In this document: positions 1 to 11,864 of the stretch, piece by piece
How positions within the stretch are numbered: position 1 is the first letter of the stretch
Layout: each line of letters starts with the position of its first letter
Origin: Dillenia suffruticosa
Taxonomy: Eukaryota > Streptophyta > Magnoliopsida > Dilleniales > Dilleniaceae
Assembly (NCBI GenBank): GCA_033439265.1
Contig: JAVTVX010000008.1
Span: 2,294,001 to 2,358,000, forward strand
Direction: 5' to 3'
DNA length: 64,000 bases
The notes under the pieces: model-generated
Database searches by the model: none
Seen by the model: only the letters and a program-made list of their open reading frames with translations
What the model was told of the DNA's origin: nothing
Translations under genes and position numbers: made by a program

Positions 1-600
1 AATAGATTTAAGGGATCTTCACATTAGATGATCCATTATTTTGGGATGATAACAAGCCAATGATGTCTGTAACAATAACAACAACAAGATCTGGCCACAG
101 TAGGCCCTCTTCTACAAGCAGTCATGTATTTAACAAACAAGGCCCAACCTTTGAAGAATTTCTCCTTTTCTAACTTAGAACAGAAGTACTTTGATTTGAA
201 TCTGATATCAGTTATCCGCATTAAAAAGATAATTCATGCGGGTAAAGCAAATGGATTTGATAGCAAACAAGAAGCATGGCCTCGCATATGTCAATATCTT
301 CAAAGCCAGATTTCAAGGAGAAAAAATCAGCATGCCAATGGTTTATATTTATATCTTTTAGAATGTAGAAAAGAAAAATATTTGAAAGATCATGTTGCTT
401 AGGCAAGGGATCTCAGAAATAACATAAGAGGTCAAATAAATATAGCATCACATCCTTGAGTAGCACTAGCAGATTAAGATGAATCTTCTTTGTGCCTTGA
501 CTAGTATCGTCTGCTACTTCAAGCAACTCATGCAAGACTGCAAGCAAGCCATATTCATTTCCACTGTTTTTTTTACCCCTTAAAATGAAGAACTCAATAT
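1..600. other. Region downstream of MED32, no gene seen
   Basis: This stretch lies 3' of the minus-strand MED32 stop codon, so part of it (roughly 400-600) is probably its 3' UTR. Short open frames occur on both strands over 36-406, but they overlap each other, resemble nothing I recognise and show no codon bias. I see no other gene or repeat. Confidence 0.5.
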
Positions 601-1038
601 CTATTGGGCAGCATCTTCAGAAAATCTGGCATCAAAGGGAGCAGAAGGATGGGCATGCGAAGAAGCACCAGCAGTTCCTGAGCCATGCTGCAGTTCAATC
701 ACAAGCCATCGGACAGCTTTGCTCATCTGTTCCAACCGAACTGCACTAATTGGTGACAAACCAGTGTTAGCAGCCTGGCCAGGCTTTCCAGCCATCGATC
801 CCGTTGCTTCATCAATAAGACACTCTGATCCTATCCTCTGCTTCACTGATTCAACAAACTCCTCTGCTTGATCACAAGCCACCCTAAAAAGTTCCCAACA
901 CAACTTAAAATTTTCTAATGCAGCATCAGTGGCTGCTGTTTTTTGGCCCCCAGAAAGCTCTTTGGCCTCAAGCACACCAGCTGAAGCAGCAACAAAGTCC
1001 TGATAGGCACTACTAAGAGAGTCTACAATATAGTCCAT
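601..1038 (-). CDS. MED32: Mediator complex subunit 32 (MED32)
   Basis: The product is a small plant Mediator subunit, assigned to the tail region, that helps link transcription factors to RNA polymerase II in the nucleus. The single uninterrupted frame encodes 145 residues, close to the roughly 150 of Arabidopsis MED32. It begins MDYIVDSLSSAYQDF and carries the family's conserved helical stretches WELFRVACDQAEEFVESVKQ and ISAVRLEQMSKAVRW, then a low-complexity Gly/Ala/Ser/His segment and the conserved end ARFSED. There is no membrane segment or signal peptide. The ATG at 1036-1038 is chosen because homology starts there. The coding part has no intron; a 5' UTR intron is possible but not resolved. 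The neighbouring LINEs begin about 100 bp upstream, so its promoter region has been invaded by transposons. Confidence 0.9.
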   Translation of the reverse strand: MDYIVDSLSSAYQDFVAASAGVLEAKELSGGQKTAATDAALENFKLCWELFRVACDQAEEFVESVKQRIGSECLIDEATGSMAGKPGQAANTGLSPISAVRLEQMSKAVRWLVIELQHGSGTAGASSHAHPSAPFDARFSEDAAQ

Positions 1039-1139
1039 TGCAGGATCTTAACCTAGAAACATCGAATACCATGAGAAACAAAGGTAAACTCACAAATTGC
1101 ATAAATCATGCAAAAGCTAACAATACAGCAGCAACCAAC

Positions 1140-1740
1140 AACAATAACAACAAAAACAAACCGAGCCTTAATCCCAATAATTTGAGATCAGCCATTTGAG
1201 AGATAAATTTGAAAATAATTAAAAAAAGAAAAATAAATAAATAAATAAATATATATATATCTAAAATGTGTTAGTTTAATTGTGCGGATTCTTCTACGCC
1301 ATTCATTCCTATTCAAGGTCATCTTCTCGTTTAAACCCTTAACTATTATATTTTTACGAATAACTATTTTCAGCGGTTTAGCCTCATCCTCTTTGCAATA
1401 GTAATAGACGAAATCACAAAAAACATTCAAAATGACAAACCATGGTGTATGCTTTTTGCATATGATATAGTGCTAGTTGATAAAACTAGGGAGGGTATTC
1501 GTGCTAAATTAGAGTTATGGAGGAACACATTAGAATCCAAAGGGTTTAGATTGAATAGATCGAAAGCTGTGTATATGAGATGTAGGTTTAGCAACAGTTA
1601 TTGAAATGATAAAGAAACGATTAGAATAGATGGACAAAATGTATCAAAAAATGAACGATTTAAATATCTAGACTCTATCATTCAAAATGATAGCAATATA
1701 AATAGAGATGTGAATTATCTTCAGCAAAACATAAAAAAAG
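1140..1740 (-). mobile_element. Truncated LINE with inverted 5' segment
   Basis: Two pieces of the same kind of LINE lie head to head. On the minus strand, about 1400 down to 1140, is the 3' end: a C-terminal reading frame with VIRKNIIV and MTLNRNEWRRRIR, then a TTGGGATTAAGGCT-type 3' end and a degenerate (TTG)n tail. On the plus strand, about 1437-1735, is a reverse-transcriptase piece: FAYDIVLVDKTREG (motif C, normally FADD), SKGFRLNRSKA and a decayed YLGSII block, broken by a TGA after SNSY. An inverted 5' piece joined to a normal 3' piece is the structure left by twin priming. Two independent insertions are the alternative. The element is dead, with stops and internal deletion. Confidence 0.6.
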
Positions 1741-1758
1741 CTAAAGCAGAGGGAGAGC

Positions 1759-3316
1759 CTTCTTATCATGAATCAAAGCGTTCGTTTAAGGAGATGTTGT
1801 TGGGCCAATGTAGCAGGCTACCATGCTCAGAAGACACATTGGAGTTAGACTCTGATTTGGAATCTGAGTATTTAGAGGAGGAGAATGGAAGTAGTCCATC
1901 GGAGAGTAGTGATGTACCGGAAGTAAAAATTTCTAATACTACCCTGAAAGATCTCTAGAAGACTTGGAGGAGAACTTTAATCAGTAAACTGTTGGGAAAA
2001 AACATAGGCTATCACCTTATGGCTATCAAGATTAATCACATGTGGAGACCAGACGGACATCTTGAGTTGCTGGATTTAGGAGAGGGTTTCTTCCTCGTGA
2101 AGTTCTCCAACAGCCAAGATTACAAGCATGTTCTAACAGATGGGCCGTGGCTCATCCACGACCATTACCTCATAGTGAAAAAATGGAGACCGTAGTTTAC
2201 TCCTGAGGAGGAAAAATTGCTGTGTGGATTCGACTTCCCCATCTTCCCATTGAATTTTTCAATGAAAACATTCTTCTGGAAATAGGGAAAGCAGTAGGCA
2301 AGCCTATCAAAGTAGATGCAAATACAGCTAATGCAATGAGAGGTAAGTATGCTAGGATTTGTGTGGAGATAGATCTAGAAAAGGCTTTGATTCCGAAGAT
2401 CAGAATCAGGAGACGCATCCAGCATATTGAGTATGAGGGATTACCTGTCATCTGTTTCGATTGTGGTATGGTGGGACACAAATCAGAACATTGTGCTGCG
2501 AGAAGAGGAGGTGGCGGAGTGGATGCAGAAGGGAAGAGAAGCAAGGGTTTGAGAGAAACCCTAGGCGGCGGAAACCAAACTCCAGTAGAACCTACAGCTG
2601 GAAAAGACGACGGACTTGGACCTTGGTTGATGGTCCAAAGGAGACAGAAAGTTAACAAAAATGGCAACTACAGGGGGAAAGGGAAGAAAGAACTCACCAA
2701 CAATAACCGATTCACCAATTTGGAGGAAGTCAACGACATGTTGTCAGAAGGCAGCACTGAAGCAGGATTCGATGATACGCTCTGCAGACGTCGGAGGTTG
2801 CAAACACCGATCCAGCAGAGAGATAGTTTGAACGTAGTGTCAAGAAGGATGTTTGGGAGGGGTGCAGAAGAATATGAGAGGAGCAGTGGAAAGAAGGGTG
2901 GGAAGCTTATCGAGGAAGCTACTGCGAAAGACAGTTATGCTTTGGTTTGCGGGCAAAAGATTATGGACACTGTTGATATGGGAGTTTCCCAGGTAGGTAT
3001 TAATAATGTTATAGAGCTGGACCCGTTGGCTCGTAGGCCAAAGGAAGCAGATGGAAGGGCCCAATTAATGGAAAATACGAACGGGACGGTCCGTTTGGGT
3101 TTTATAGGTGATCCAAGATTGAGAGAAGCCCCCTTCGAGGGCTCTGGGCCTCTTGTTGATAGCAAGATGCATAGCTCCATGTTAAGCCCAACCATTGTAG
3201 AAGGTGGGAGTAAGCTGTCCGGTTTCAGAATAGAAAGAGCCCTGGATCCAGGAGAACAATGTAGTGTCCGTAGTGTTTTAAATGAAACGGCTATTTCTGA
3301 AAGAGAGGGGGCATGA
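1759..3316 (+). pseudogene. LINE ORF1 remnant: DUF4283-like and zinc-knuckle RNA-binding protein
   Basis: ORF1 proteins coat LINE RNA. An acidic N-terminal part ends at an in-frame TAG (1956-1958). The same frame resumes with TWRRTLISKLLGKNIGYHL and GHLELLDLGEGFFLVKF, the DUF4283 core, until a second TAG at 2193-2195 after VKKWRP. One base is then lost or gained and the frame moves to WIRLPHLPIEFFNENILLEIG and on to the CCHC knuckle CFDCGMVGHKSEHC near 2455-2496. The remainder to 3316 is a basic, low-complexity tail with no domain I recognise. The two stops and the frameshift prevent a full-length product. The true start codon is uncertain. Confidence 0.75.
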
Positions 3317-3450
3317 GCATCGAAGAAATGATGTCTCTAGACTGCGAGTTCATTGCCGCAGAGGAAGGAGAGAATGAGTTGGGTGAGCTAATTGGGATGG
3401 ACATGGACATCCAATAGTGTCTCTCGGCCTTATTTTCTCCTCTGTTATCT

Positions 3451-6400
3451 ATGAATTTTAAAGTTATCACCTGGAATTGTAGAGGTGTGTGTAGCAAGAG
3501 CTTCAAGCGCACATGTAAGGAGTTGCTCAAGAAGGAAAGACCCGAGGTTATTTGTTGTATGGAAACAAAAGCCAAGAACAACATTTTCCCGAGGTTCATG
3601 AAGAATTATGGTCTCAATGAGGAGTTCATTGTTACTACTGTGGGTTTCAGGGGTGGGCTATGGCTTGCGTGGAACAAAGGTAAGTGCAGGCTCTTGGTGA
3701 TGAAGCACAGCAGTCAATTTATTCATTGTGCAATAGAAGAAAATGGCAGAAGATGGTTCTTGACTTGTGTTTACTGTCAGCCGTACCTTAGGGAGAAAAA
3801 GAACTGCTGGAGGGAGCTGGTTACCATTGCGGATAGCATGACTGAGCCTTGGTTAGTGATGGGGGACTTCAACGACATAGCAGGAACTAATGAAACTAGT
3901 AGACTGGGGAATGCCGATTGGAAAAGATTTCAGAGATTCAGGAATTGGTGGAGGGGATGTAATCTTATTGATATCAAAGCCGTAGGCTGTAAGTATACAT
4001 GGGTGGGCAAAAGGAAAGGCAATGTAGTGCTTCATCAGAGGCTCGATAGAGGTCTTTGTAACTTAGAAGCTAAGCTTCTTTTTACAGAGATGAAGTTGCT
4101 GAATCTAACCAGACTGCATGGGGATCACTGCCCTATCAGCCTTAATACAAACCTTCTAAGCCCTCCTCGCAAGAACAGTAGGCCTTTCAGAATGGAAGCA
4201 GCGTGGCTTACCCACCCCAACTTCAAGAAGGTGTTCACTGAAGCCTGGGATAACAAAGAAGGACCCCTGGAGGTTACAAACCAAGTTGTGACTGAAGAAT
4301 TGAAAGGTTGGAACTATCTTGAATTCGGGAACATCTTTCAGAGAAAAAGAGTTCTGGAAGGTAGACTGAAGGGCATTCAGCAGGCCCAGAATTACTCCTA
4401 TGCTGCTCATCTTTCAGAGCTTGAAGCAAGGCTTCTGCAGGAGTACCACTCAATTCTAGAACAAGAGGAGATCTTTTGGCGGCAGAAGTCTAGGATCAGC
4501 TGGTTATCGGAAGGAGACAAGAACACAAAGTTCTTCCATGCCACTACAAAGATAAGGAGGTGCACTAACAGGGTTGCAGCTCTTAAAATTAATGGTAATT
4601 GGTGTGCTGAGCAGGAGGCCTTGAAGAACCATGTCATCAACTATTTCGCTGAGCTATTTTCAGGGAAGAGGGTTTCAGAGATGAGTAGTAGATTCAGATT
4701 CCGAAGGGAAAAGATCAGCTTGGAAGATCAGAGGAGGTTGTGCAGAAACTTTGAGGAAGAAGAAGTCAGAAGGGCAGTTTTTTCCATGGATGGTTTAAAA
4801 GCTCCGGGGCCAGATGGCTTTCAGCCCCTGTTTTACCAAAAGTTTTGGGACACTGTGAAGCATAAGTTATGTAGTTTTGTTAAGCAGGCTTTGGAGGATG
4901 GATACTTTTGCCCCGCCGTAGCAAAAGCCCATATGATTTTGATTCCCAAGACAACTAACCATGAGGAGATGGCGGATTTCAAACCTATTAGTCTGTTGAA
5001 CACTTCTTACAAGGTTCTCAGCAAATGCCTTGTGTTCAGACTAAGGCCGCTTCTGCAAAACATTATCGGCGAGCACCAAAACAGCTTTCTTCCGGGTAGA
5101 GGTACTCTCGATAATATAATAGCTTTGTAAGAAGTTATTCACACTATTAGGCATTCTAGAAGCAAGAGACATGCTATGATCATGAAAATCGATCTCAAGA
5201 AGGCGTACGATAATGTTAATTGGGAGTTTCTAGCTAAAGTTTTGCTGAGATCGACATACCAGTAAGCATAGTGAGGCTGATTATGTTTGCAGTTTCTAAT
5301 GGGGAAGCTTCAATCATCTGGAATGGGGAAGTTCCGCATTTAAACCCGGTCAAGGATTGAGGCAAGGCGATCCGCTATCGCCTTACCTCTTTCTTTTGGT
5401 TATGAAAAGGCCGGCTCTTATGATTCAGGAGAAAGTCAAGAAGGGAGTATGGAATCCTATCAGAGTAGCTAGAGGGGGGCCAGAGCTTTTGCATCTCCTT
5501 TTTGTAGATGATTTAATTCTTTTTGCGGAGGTGGAGTATCTTAATCTAAGTAACATTCGTAGTTGCTTAAAGGAATTCTCTAAAGAGAGCGGCCTCCAAG
5601 TGAACCCGTTGAAATCCAAAATTTGGATCTCTCCTAAAGCCCCAAGTCACTTGAAAGCCTCCCTTGCTGCGTGTAGCCGTTTCACGGTCATAGAGAACCT
5701 GGGAATTTATATGGGGTCCCGGCAATCCATGGTAAGATTAATAAAGACTTCTATCACCAGTTGGTAGTACTGAAGAGACAAGAAAAGTTCACCTGGTGAG
5801 CTGGAAGGAGGTCTGTGCACCCAAATGTGAGGGTGGCTTGGGCTTGAGGAGCATGCGGGATTGCAATATCGCGATGATGGTGAAGTTAGGGTGGAGAGTC
5901 ATGAAGGAGGATAGAGCCCTATGGGTGAAAATCCTTAGAAGCAAGTATCTTCGCGGAGACAACCTTTTGGATCATGTTAGAGGCCATTACTCCTCGGCGG
6001 TTTGGAGAGGCATTTGCTCTAGCCGTGAGTGCATTACGAAGGGGATGAAATGGAGAATTGGGGACAGAAATGGCATTAGTTTTTGGAGGGATCGCTGGCT
6101 TGGGAAGGAAGAGCTGCAGGAGGTAGCATTAATTCCTAAAGAGGACTGCGCTCCAACGATTAAAGTTTCTCACTTTTGGGCCGAGGAAGGTAAATGGAAG
6201 GTGGAGGTTCTTGCAGGTATTCTTCCTAGAAACAAAGTAGAGGAAATAAGGGCAACTCCGATACCTAGAAATGGAGCCAGTGGTGATTCTGTTTTTTTCT
6301 GGGAGGAGAGAATGGATGGGGAATTCTCTGAGGCCTCCGCCTACTGGCTTCAGAGAAAGATCATCATTCCGCAGCAGGGTGCCTCTAATGATTGGAAGTG

Positions 6401-7340
6401 GATTTGGAAGCTTAAGTGCCCGGAAAGAGTTTCAGTCTTTTTATGGCTGGCAGCGAAAGATAAGGTCTTGACTAAATCTGAGCTCAGGAAAAGAGGTGTG
6501 CTAAGGAAGGATGTCTGTGCGATCTGTAAGAGGGAGGAGGAAACCTTGAGTCATGCGTTGAGGGACTGCACCCATGCTCAGAATATTTGGAATATTATGG
6601 TGAAGAACATTGGCACTATTGCTGACTTTTGGAGTGAGGCGGGCCACGGTTGGCTGAGGAATGGGACTCTTAAGAAATTCAAGCTTGGTCTGGAGGATGA
6701 AGGATTATCCTTCGCTCTGATAGTGTGGTCAATATGGAAATCTAGATGCGAGGCTACCTTTCAAAAGACAATTGAACCTCCGCTGCAGGTGGCTAAAAGG
6801 ATCCTCCACACTCAAAAATCCATCTCAAATAGCCTCATCAGTGTAGAAAAAGAAGAGGAGGTGATCCTTGTCATGTGGAACAAGCCTACGGAGAACAGAA
6901 TTAAACTTAACGTCAATGGTGGAGCTAGGGCTGAGGGTGGCAGCGTGAGTGCGGGAGGCATTTTTAGGGACAGTAATGGAGATTGGGTGTTTGGTTTTTG
7001 GGCCAATTTGGGTTCTGATCAGGAGACCTAGCGGAATTGTGGAGTGTTAGAGAGGGATTGAGAATAGCTAGGGATAGGGGTTTCAGAGATTTGGTGATCA
7101 AGTGCGATTCCCTTAGAGTGGTGAACGCTATTAACAAAGGACTGGGTTCTAATCATCCATGGAAAAACACAATCAAGGACTGCACTGATATCATGCTAGA
7201 AATGGGCATTCATCATATCGATCATATCTACAGGGAGGCTAACAGGTGCGCTGATAAATTAGTGGAGCTAGGGAGAGAAATCCAACCTGGTATCGTGGAG
7301 TCGGCTGCTCCTCTTTCTGAGGTCGATCCCCTTCTGAAGC
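3451..7340 (+). pseudogene. LINE ORF2 remnant: endonuclease, reverse transcriptase, RNase H
   Basis: In order: an endonuclease from ITWNCRGV through CCMETKA, VMGDFNDI and LHGDHCPI (3451-4150). Then reverse transcriptase with GPDGFQPLFYQ, NSFLPGRGTLDNIIAL, MKIDLKKAYD (motif A), GLRQGDPLSPYLF (motif B) and LLFVDDLILFAE (motif C). Then a zinc-binding region (WKWIWKLKCPERV ... CAICKREEETLSHALRDC, about 6390-6570) and RNase H (6890-7290). Lesions: TAA at 5128-5130 where CAA is expected; frameshifts near 5250 and 5341; an internal deletion and stop near 5765, joining KDFYHQLVV to RKVHLVSWKEVC; a frameshift and TAG near 7029. The first RNase H catalytic Asp is Asn (KLNVNGG). No active enzyme can be made. 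Confidence 0.85.
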
Positions 7341-7424
7341 TTGATCGGGAGGGAAGAGCTTGGGCGAGGAGAAGAAAAAAGTTTCCTCCCACTCAGCTAA
7401 CCCTTAACGGGCATCTGAGCTGTT

Positions 7425-7556
7425 GCGTTTCAGTCCTCCGTCTCTGCGGCCTTTTTGTTGTTCGGCTCGTTTTGTTCCGCTTCAGTCCTCCGTCTCTGCG
7501 GCTTTTTTGTTTTTCGGCTCTCTTCCTTCTCTTTTACCAAAAAAAAAAAAAAAAAC
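7425..7556 (+). repeat. Duplicated LINE 3' UTR segment and poly-A tail
   Basis: A pyrimidine-rich unit beginning TTCAGTCCTCCGTCTCTGCG occurs twice in tandem, at about 7430 and 7482, roughly 52 bp apart, followed by a run of 17 A. The RNase H frame stays open through both units and the tail. This marks the 3' end of the LINE on the plus strand. Confidence 0.7.
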
Positions 7557-8365
7557 AATTCACCTATTAATTAAAACTTGAATCAGAATTATGTTGGAAA
7601 TACTGTTTTAAATAGACTTTAACATAATTAAGATCAAATTAATTAAAATATAATTTAAAATATGAATTAATCCAATAAAAAAAAAAACTAAAAATTTTAA
7701 AAATATATAACCGATAAAATTATTAAAAAAATTATTAAATTTTATATTTCTAACTCTCTTATCTCCCTAAATATAAGATACAGAAGTTTAATTCATTTCT
7801 ATTTCGGAGAAACATATAATGTTTGATTTCGTTGGTCTCAACGAACCAATATGATTTTTTATTTGATATTTATCTTTTTTATTATACACCAAAAATGACT
7901 GCAAAATTTATAACTTACATCAATATAAATAACATGGGTTAAATAATTCACAAATTATGCACACTGCATTAATACAGAAGAGCGCAATATCCACCAAAAA
8001 AAAAAAAAAAACCGAGGCAGAAGAGTGCAATGTAGAATTTATGTGGGAGCAAAATACATAATATATTTTTCAATATTATTTTAGCAATGGGATTATAATT
8101 TTTAGTGAATAAGGTAATATTTAAAATTACATATATAATTTAAAAAAAATAAATTTAGGAAGTAACTGCGCCTCTCAATCTCCACCTCCCTGATACACAA
8201 TGTAAGTCTCCTAACAAGAAAAAAACGTAAGTCTCACACCAACGAATAATTGATCTAGCGAGATATTATGGCGTTTGAACATTTAACTAAGTTTTTTAGT
8301 TTAACTCATAATTTGGGTATGGAAAAATTACGTCAGGAGGTAATCCCTTAAATGGGTCACCGCCA
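7557..8365. other. AT-rich spacer, no gene seen
   Basis: Very AT-rich sequence with several short homopolymer runs, including an A-run near 7997-8012. I see no coding potential or recognisable mobile element. Confidence 0.5.
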
Positions 8366-8876
8366 ATGACCTCCGCGCGTCTTCTCCTCCACCCCAACTA
8401 TTCCTCCCCGTTTCCTTGGGCCACTGACCAAAGGGCCACCGTCCACAGTCTTGCATGCCTCGTGGCCCTAAACATGACAACCATCAGGGGCCAAGTCCAG
8501 TGCAAGAGATGCGAGCAGCAATCTGAAATAGGGTTCAACGTGAGAGAAAAGTTTGTCCAAATTGGCGTCTACATTTTGCAAAACAAGGACACGATGCATC
8601 ATAGAGCACCGAGTTCTTGGATGAATCCAACTTTTCCTACCTGCGGACATTGCAATCAACAAAATAGCGTGAGGCCAATTATTGCCAAGAAGAAAAAATC
8701 CATTAACTGGCTTTTCTTAATTCTTGGTGAAATGATTGCTTATTGCACACTAGAACAATAGAAGTATTTCTGCAAGCATACCAGAAATCATCAACCGGAG
8801 CCAAAATCGTTTGGTTTATATTATTTATCTTGATCTTTGCAAGCAATTAGACCCAAATTTCCCATTTGATGATTAG
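8366..8876 (+). pseudogene. Broken DUF7086-domain gene
   Basis: DUF7086 is a plant-specific domain of unknown function. The frame from 8366 contains its typical elements: PFPWATDQRATVHSL, VQCKRCEQQSEI, two CxxC-type pairs (CKRC, and CGHC in FPTCGHCNQQNSV), NKDTMHHRAPSSWMNPTFPT and KKKSINWLFLILGEM. A TAG at 8759-8761 follows TLEQ, exactly where the family continues. Conserved residues go on behind it: KYFCKHTRNH, then after a frameshift TGAK, then after another shift VYIIYLDLCKQLDPNFPFDD and a natural-looking TAG at 8874-8876. One stop and two small indels therefore interrupt the C-terminal fifth. No upstream exon was found. It may instead be transcribed as a shortened 131-residue protein. Confidence 0.7.
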
Positions 8877-10400
8877 ATTTTAGTCATGTACTAGATTTTA
8901 ATTTGTTATGTAGTATGGCAATGTAAACATAGTCATTGATGATATCCACATTGTTTTGAGAGACCACAAGATACAAGATACATTGGGAATTCTTTTGTTG
9001 CAACTTCGTGGGTATGAGTTTGATTATTGAGATCTTTTTAGGTATTGTGTTATGTAATATATATATTTTTTGTGTAAGTAGATTACTTGTCATTAATCGA
9101 TATTTGAATTTCGTTCGGTTAATCCATCAGTGCACTGTGAAACCCTTTATGAAATGATTGATTCCTTCGGATCTTATTTCTTCATTTTCATGACTCGAAT
9201 CCAAAATTTATAATTAAAAGAGTATAATACTCGACTCATTTGTTATGCAATATATTTTTTTTTTACCATGGATAGGTCACTAATTCAGTATTCGGAATTT
9301 TACCGCTTACAGTGCTCAATTGAGGGATAAATCTTTCGACGTTGATTTTTCCGTTCTCACGTGCTGTTATGCAATATATTGTTGCAACTTCAAGAGGATC
9401 AAGTCATATAGCATGTAATTTCATTTTATACTCCAGATATGCGAGTATTTGGTTTTTCCCCTCAAAACTTGGTAAATACTAGTCGTGACCATCTACTTAC
9501 CCTGATGAAAGTTAGATTTTAAGCCAACAAGCTTGGCTTAGGTGGCGGTTGACTAGAATAGAATAGAGAAGAACTTAAATTGAATTCTTTTGACACCGTT
9601 AGATTTACAATCCTATAACTTTAAATACGGTGATTCAAATGATGAAAAAATTTTTTATTTAAAATTTTCTCAATACTTTTAATATGTCTCAATATGCGCA
9701 GTGTACACTTTTCTCTCAAAAAGTGGCAAAATATAAGTCACAAGTTAGTTGGATACAAGTATAAGATTATAGGGGAGTTATGGATAGTCGAGGGATAAGG
9801 AGAGTTATTCTATTATTCTAAATTTAAATTTTAAATAATTTTAAGGATTAAAAATATAAAAAAAATTGGCATTTATCATTAAAAATACAATCTTATTATT
9901 TAGGATTTAAGAGTGTATTTAGAGCATAAAATTCTCTTTTTAACTCTTTTCTCGTATGAATAGTGAAGAGAGTAGCGAGACAACCCATGGTGAAGAGAGA
10001 AAACTTGAGGACATAGGAAAGGGTAAGAAAAGAGAGCAGAGGGGAGAGCCAGGAAGGAGTGAGAAAGAAACGAGAGAGGAAAGGGAAAATGAACGGAGAG
10101 AAGAGAAGTTTTTTTTAATTAAAATTTTAAACCTTATATATTAAATATATCAAATATTAGATTAATATCATATGAATTTAATAGTAAAATATTGTCCCTC
10201 AGGATCAACTTAAGCAGTAAAGCCTCCCCTTTTATCCTTTCTTCCTCGCTTTGAACCCGATTTGTTACATCTTATTATACCAAAAATAAAAAATATTAAA
10301 ATATTAAAATTTTTTAATTAAAATTTTAAATTTGAGTTTTAAACTAAATTTATAATTATTTAAATCAAATTAATTAAATTCTTATATAATATTTGGTAAG

Positions 10401-10438
<38 letters not shown>

Positions 10439-11864
10439 CCCGAGACTAGTCTTGCCCTCCAAAGCCGAGCGTTGACCTTTTCAACGGGAGGATTGGACGT
10501 TCGCCTCCACAATCGTACATGAAAGCTTTGTTTTGCTTGTCTACTCATCCCCCCACAAATCTCCTAGGTCCTGGGATTTGACCAAGTCAACATAGTACCA
10601 AACCTTTGATAACTTATCGTAACACACTTTTGAAAAAAAATACCTTTTTTATTGCTATTTGCCAGACGGTTAGAAAAAAAAATAGCTTAACAGTCAAGGT
10701 CTTTGTTTTTATGTTGTATGGAAAATAATTTTCTTTCTATTTTTTTTAGTACATGTTAATTATTATTTTGCGCCCAAAAAAGAAATAATTCAGCAAAATA
10801 TTACTTAAAATTTTACATTCTAATTTTGCAAATGAAATTATCCTTCCCCATTCTCATTAGTAGATTACTGCAAACAAGCATTGAGATGGTATTACAAAAT
10901 TGAAACAAAAATAACAAATACTTTTAAGGTTCTTATAGAAGAATAAAAGCGTAGACGCTTAGTTGATCAAATGATTGAATATTTATACCGTCTAAATAAA
11001 GTCTCGGACATGAATATGACAGACATTCTGAGAGTTTTGTCAATTATCAAATATCGATGGTTTATATCAAAAAATAGAAGAATGAAGGCATGTATATTTG
11101 CCAGAATCCATTAAAGGGCTCTTATTTTCTATGTTCTCTGGTTTATAAATAATAAATTTAAATTTAAGACGAGAATATTAATATTTATTTGACATAATTT
11201 TCAAAATTTTGAGGTATAAAAAAGAAATATAAATATTTAAATTGACGGGTAAATGTTAATATTAATATTCAAGTTATCATAATTCTGTAAATATCAATAT
11301 CGTTTTCTAGTTTATAAAAAATATCAATTTTACGGTTTATAAATGGTCGATGAATAAATAGAAATTTTAATTTACCATATCAATAGAAAACTATAAAATT
11401 GGTAGTTAATTTATTTCTAAATGGTTATTAAATAGAGGCAAGTTTGTGGTTTCTTCCAAGAAGGAAGATCTTCAAGTTAATGTTTTCTTGCTCTATTTTT
11501 AATGACCCATTTAAGAAATTTTAAGTTGATTGGTAATAATTTTAATTAAAATTATTGTAAATAAAAATAAAATAATTTAAATATGAAAAGTCTAGAGCTA
11601 AATTACGAATTTTTACACAAATACAGGACCATTAAAACAAATACATAATTTGATAAATTTTTAGCATGGCGCGGGATGAAAAATATATATATTTTTTATG
11701 GCGGAAATGTGAAATGCAATTTTCTAAAAATGCAAAATAGAAAAAAGAAATTAATCAATAAAATACCAAAAAGTTCAGAATAAAGCAAAAAGAGGAAAAA
11801 CGAAAAAAAAGAAAACAACAGCGACGTAACCTCCGAGGCCTGCCCCCCTCTCTCTCTCTCTCAA
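8877..11864. other. AT-rich spacer with microsatellite and weak SINE-like segments
   Basis: No gene is seen. An (AT)n tract lies at about 10405-10436. A segment at about 10205-10260 has a weak box A/box B arrangement (TAAGCAGTAAAG ... CTTTGAACCCGA) followed by A-rich DNA and could be a decayed tRNA-derived SINE. A purine-rich patch at 9956-10110 gives a low-complexity Glu/Arg/Lys frame that I do not regard as a gene. The 120 bp before the PI4K alpha ATG hold two CT-repeat stretches (11844-11861 and about 11919-11933), common in plant 5' UTRs. Confidence 0.5.

Larger units (their letters stand above)
1741..7556 (+). mobile_element. L1-type LINE retrotransposon, near full length but decayed
   Basis: This is a plant L1-clade non-LTR retrotransposon with two open reading frames, an RNase H domain at the end of ORF2, a pyrimidine-rich 3' UTR and a terminal run of about 17 adenines (7540-7556). 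ORF1 carries a DUF4283-like domain and a CCHC zinc knuckle. ORF2 carries an endonuclease, reverse transcriptase, RVT zinc-binding domain and RNase H. The 5' limit is not sharp; it lies just after the older LINE fragment near 1740. I could not find a convincing target-site duplication. Several stops, frameshifts and one internal deletion make it non-autonomous, yet most domains read through long open stretches, so the insertion is not very old. Confidence 0.85.

Noticed and set aside
124-402. 92-codon open frame on the plus strand
   Set aside because: It overlaps an opposite frame, has no recognisable motif and lies in the likely MED32 3' region.
2197-2667. 156-codon open frame on the minus strand
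   Set aside because: It is antisense to the zinc-knuckle region of LINE ORF1 and has no recognisable domain.
9956-10144. 62-codon Glu/Arg-rich frame
   Set aside because: It arises from a purine-rich low-complexity patch with no homologue that I know.
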